In this document: positions 13,795 through 14,533 of the stretch, in pieces
How the letters are laid out: each line of letters starts with the position of its first letter
Position numbering within the stretch: position 1 is the first letter of the stretch
From: JAVBMO01 sp031552355
Lineage (GTDB): Bacteria > Bacteroidota > Bacteroidia > Bacteroidales > P3
Assembly: GCA_031552355.1 (NCBI GenBank)
Contig: JAVBMO010000066.1
Span: 1 to 14,533, forward strand
Direction of reading: 5' to 3'
DNA: 14,533 nt
The notes under the pieces: generated by a model
What the model saw: the letters and a program-made list of their open reading frames with translations, nothing else
Databases searched by the model: none
What the model was told of the DNA's origin: nothing
Made by a program: the position numbers and the translations under genes

Positions 13795-13855
13795 TAAATT
13801 CGGTGACTATCCACCTGCCAGTGGCGGTGGATAGTCACCGAATTTAAGCGATTTC
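13774..13855. repeat. Large inverted repeat with two-part arms
   Basis: The inner arms are perfect over 20 bases (13796-13815 and 13826-13845; the left arm runs from AAATTCGGTG to ACTATCCACC) around a ten-base centre that can itself pair GCC with GGC. The outer arms GAAATCGC (13774-13781) and GCGATTTC (13848-13855) are also perfect, but a 14-base insert on the left breaks the symmetry. A stem this long could form a cruciform in DNA or a stable RNA hairpin. No reading frame lies inside. Confidence 0.9.
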
Positions 13856-13943
13856 TTTACTTTAATATTTGAATACCTTTTTATACATAATATAAACTTT
13901 CATTTTAGATACTTGATCCATACTTAAGCATTAATTTAGCTTG

Positions 13944-13988
13944 GATATAAAATGTAGTTTTATATCTGATTCTTATTTAGATATAAAA
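13944..13988. repeat. Three-armed repeat GATATAAAA / TTTTATATC / GATATAAAA
   Basis: GATATAAAA (13944-13952), its exact complement TTTTATATC (13958-13966), and a second GATATAAAA (13980-13988). The middle arm can pair with either side, giving two exclusive hairpins with loops of 5 and 13 bases. All pairs but the end ones are A-T, so the structure is weak and may be due to base composition alone. Confidence 0.5.
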
Positions 13989-14274
13989 CAATTTGTGAAT
14001 GCGCAACACACCATGGAATTATTTTTTTCATTGTAAATTATTTTTGTTAATGCTTAGAAAACAATCAACACAATCTATACAAAAAGTTAATAAAATTCAA
14101 TATAGTAGTTTGAAAAGAATAAACTAAAGTTTCTTGAAATTGTTCAAAAACAAACCTTTATTGGGGGTTTTTAGAATAGAGATTAAGGTTGAAAATCAAT
14201 CCTGTCCTAAATAAATTTTAGCGCATCTCGGGAATCGCATGAATAGTCCCTTTTAGCCTATATTATTAGTAAAT

Positions 14275-14421
14275 TTAGAAAAGAACCCCCTGTATGTATT
14301 TTGGTACTACATCGGGCGGTTCCTCAAAAGGCTTGTCCAGCCAATACTGCAAGTCAATCTTAACAAAGAGGTTTAACCTGATAAAAGCTACCAACCTGAG
14401 TTCGATATAAAATGCATTCAT
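14275..14421 (-). pseudogene. Possible transposase C-terminal remnant
   Basis: A - strand frame ends in TAA (14275-14277) and reads a hydrophobic helix (YIELRLVAFIRLNLF), then QYWLDKPFEEPPD and a short tail ending in VLF. This layout is like the end of DDE-type transposases of the IS4 broad group, but I cannot name the family. The frame can be extended to an ATG at 14502, but that part crosses a palindrome and looks non-coding. No catalytic residues are in the window. It may be a decayed insertion sequence; a small unknown gene is the alternative. Confidence 0.3.
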
Positions 14422-14471
14422 TATCAATGCCAAAGGTATTGTATAGTTATATGAATGAGAATTCACCATGT

Positions 14472-14496
14472 TGTTCGACCCCAACGGGGTCGAATA
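14472..14496. repeat. Palindrome TTCGACCCC-AAC-GGGGTCGAA
   Basis: Perfect nine-base arms (14474-14482 and 14486-14494) with a three-base loop, extendable by a G-U and a T-A pair. It is GC-rich in AT-rich surroundings. Short hairpins of this ACCCC/GGGGT kind are common intergenic repeats in Bacteroidota, as far as I recall. No T tract follows directly on either strand. Confidence 0.75.
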
Positions 14497-14533
14497 TGAC
14501 ATTTTGTTCCTCTTTTTCTATAAATATATAAAT

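Larger units (their letters stand above)
13534..14274. other. Gene-free region of about 740 bases
   Basis: No reading frame here looks like a gene on either strand. It holds the leader and promoter of the sigma factor gene (13534-13626), a poly-A stretch (about 13668-13680), a cluster of inverted repeats (13722-13855) and a three-armed GATATAAAA repeat (13944-13988). From about 13990 to 14274 I see only AT-rich sequence without a supported feature. It may be decayed insertion-sequence DNA, given the possible transposase remnant next to it. Confidence 0.6.

Noticed and set aside
13796..13860. Large inverted repeat as an intrinsic terminator
   Set aside because: No T tract follows on either strand, and the next gene end (the possible transposase remnant) is over 400 bases away.

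Overview
The window is AT-rich chromosomal DNA from a Bacteroidota bacterium, most likely order Bacteroidales. The grounds are the CarA and CarB sequences, start codons that almost all lack a Shine-Dalgarno sequence, promoter elements of the TAnnTTTG type found only in this phylum, and short AT-rich spacer repeats of a kind common there. It is mostly a housekeeping region, with insertion-sequence debris or repeats at both ends. I found no CRISPR array, prophage, tRNA or rRNA.

Left part (1-4527, + strand): the 3' end of an IS1595/ISXO2-type transposase; an MTA/SAH (adenosine-type) deaminase with its own TAACTTTG promoter element; a repeat-bearing spacer; then a close-packed run of an MscS channel, a class I purine nucleoside phosphorylase and a secreted M48 metalloprotease, ending in a strong intrinsic terminator. 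The deaminase and the phosphorylase form two successive steps of purine salvage (adenosine-type nucleoside to inosine-type nucleoside to hypoxanthine).

Middle part (4526-7811, - strand): a PP-loop protein resembling the peptidoglycan-precursor epimerase MurL, then a DUF3298-type lipoprotein, then an AlkZ-like winged-helix protein carrying a Gln-Ala-Gln motif. The first two are close enough to be co-transcribed. An intergenic promoter region (7812-8096) separates this block from the divergent pair carA-carB (8097-12457, + strand), which makes carbamoyl phosphate for pyrimidines and arginine. CarB is of the type that closely resembles animal CAD.

Right part (12458-14533): a terminator hairpin after carB, then a well-formed small SRP RNA gene (4.5S type) with a near-ideal Bacteroidota promoter. 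After these come an ECF sigma factor on the - strand, with the only canonical Shine-Dalgarno sequence I see in the window, and about 740 bases without a gene. This last stretch holds a cluster of nested inverted repeats and, after it, a possible transposase remnant with another palindrome.

No clearly new multi-gene system is visible. The points most worth a second look are the sigma factor with a strong Shine-Dalgarno sequence, the MurL-like protein with heptamer repeats at its start, the AlkZ-like protein, the inverted-repeat cluster at 13722-13855, and the seven-base-phased spacers before several genes.
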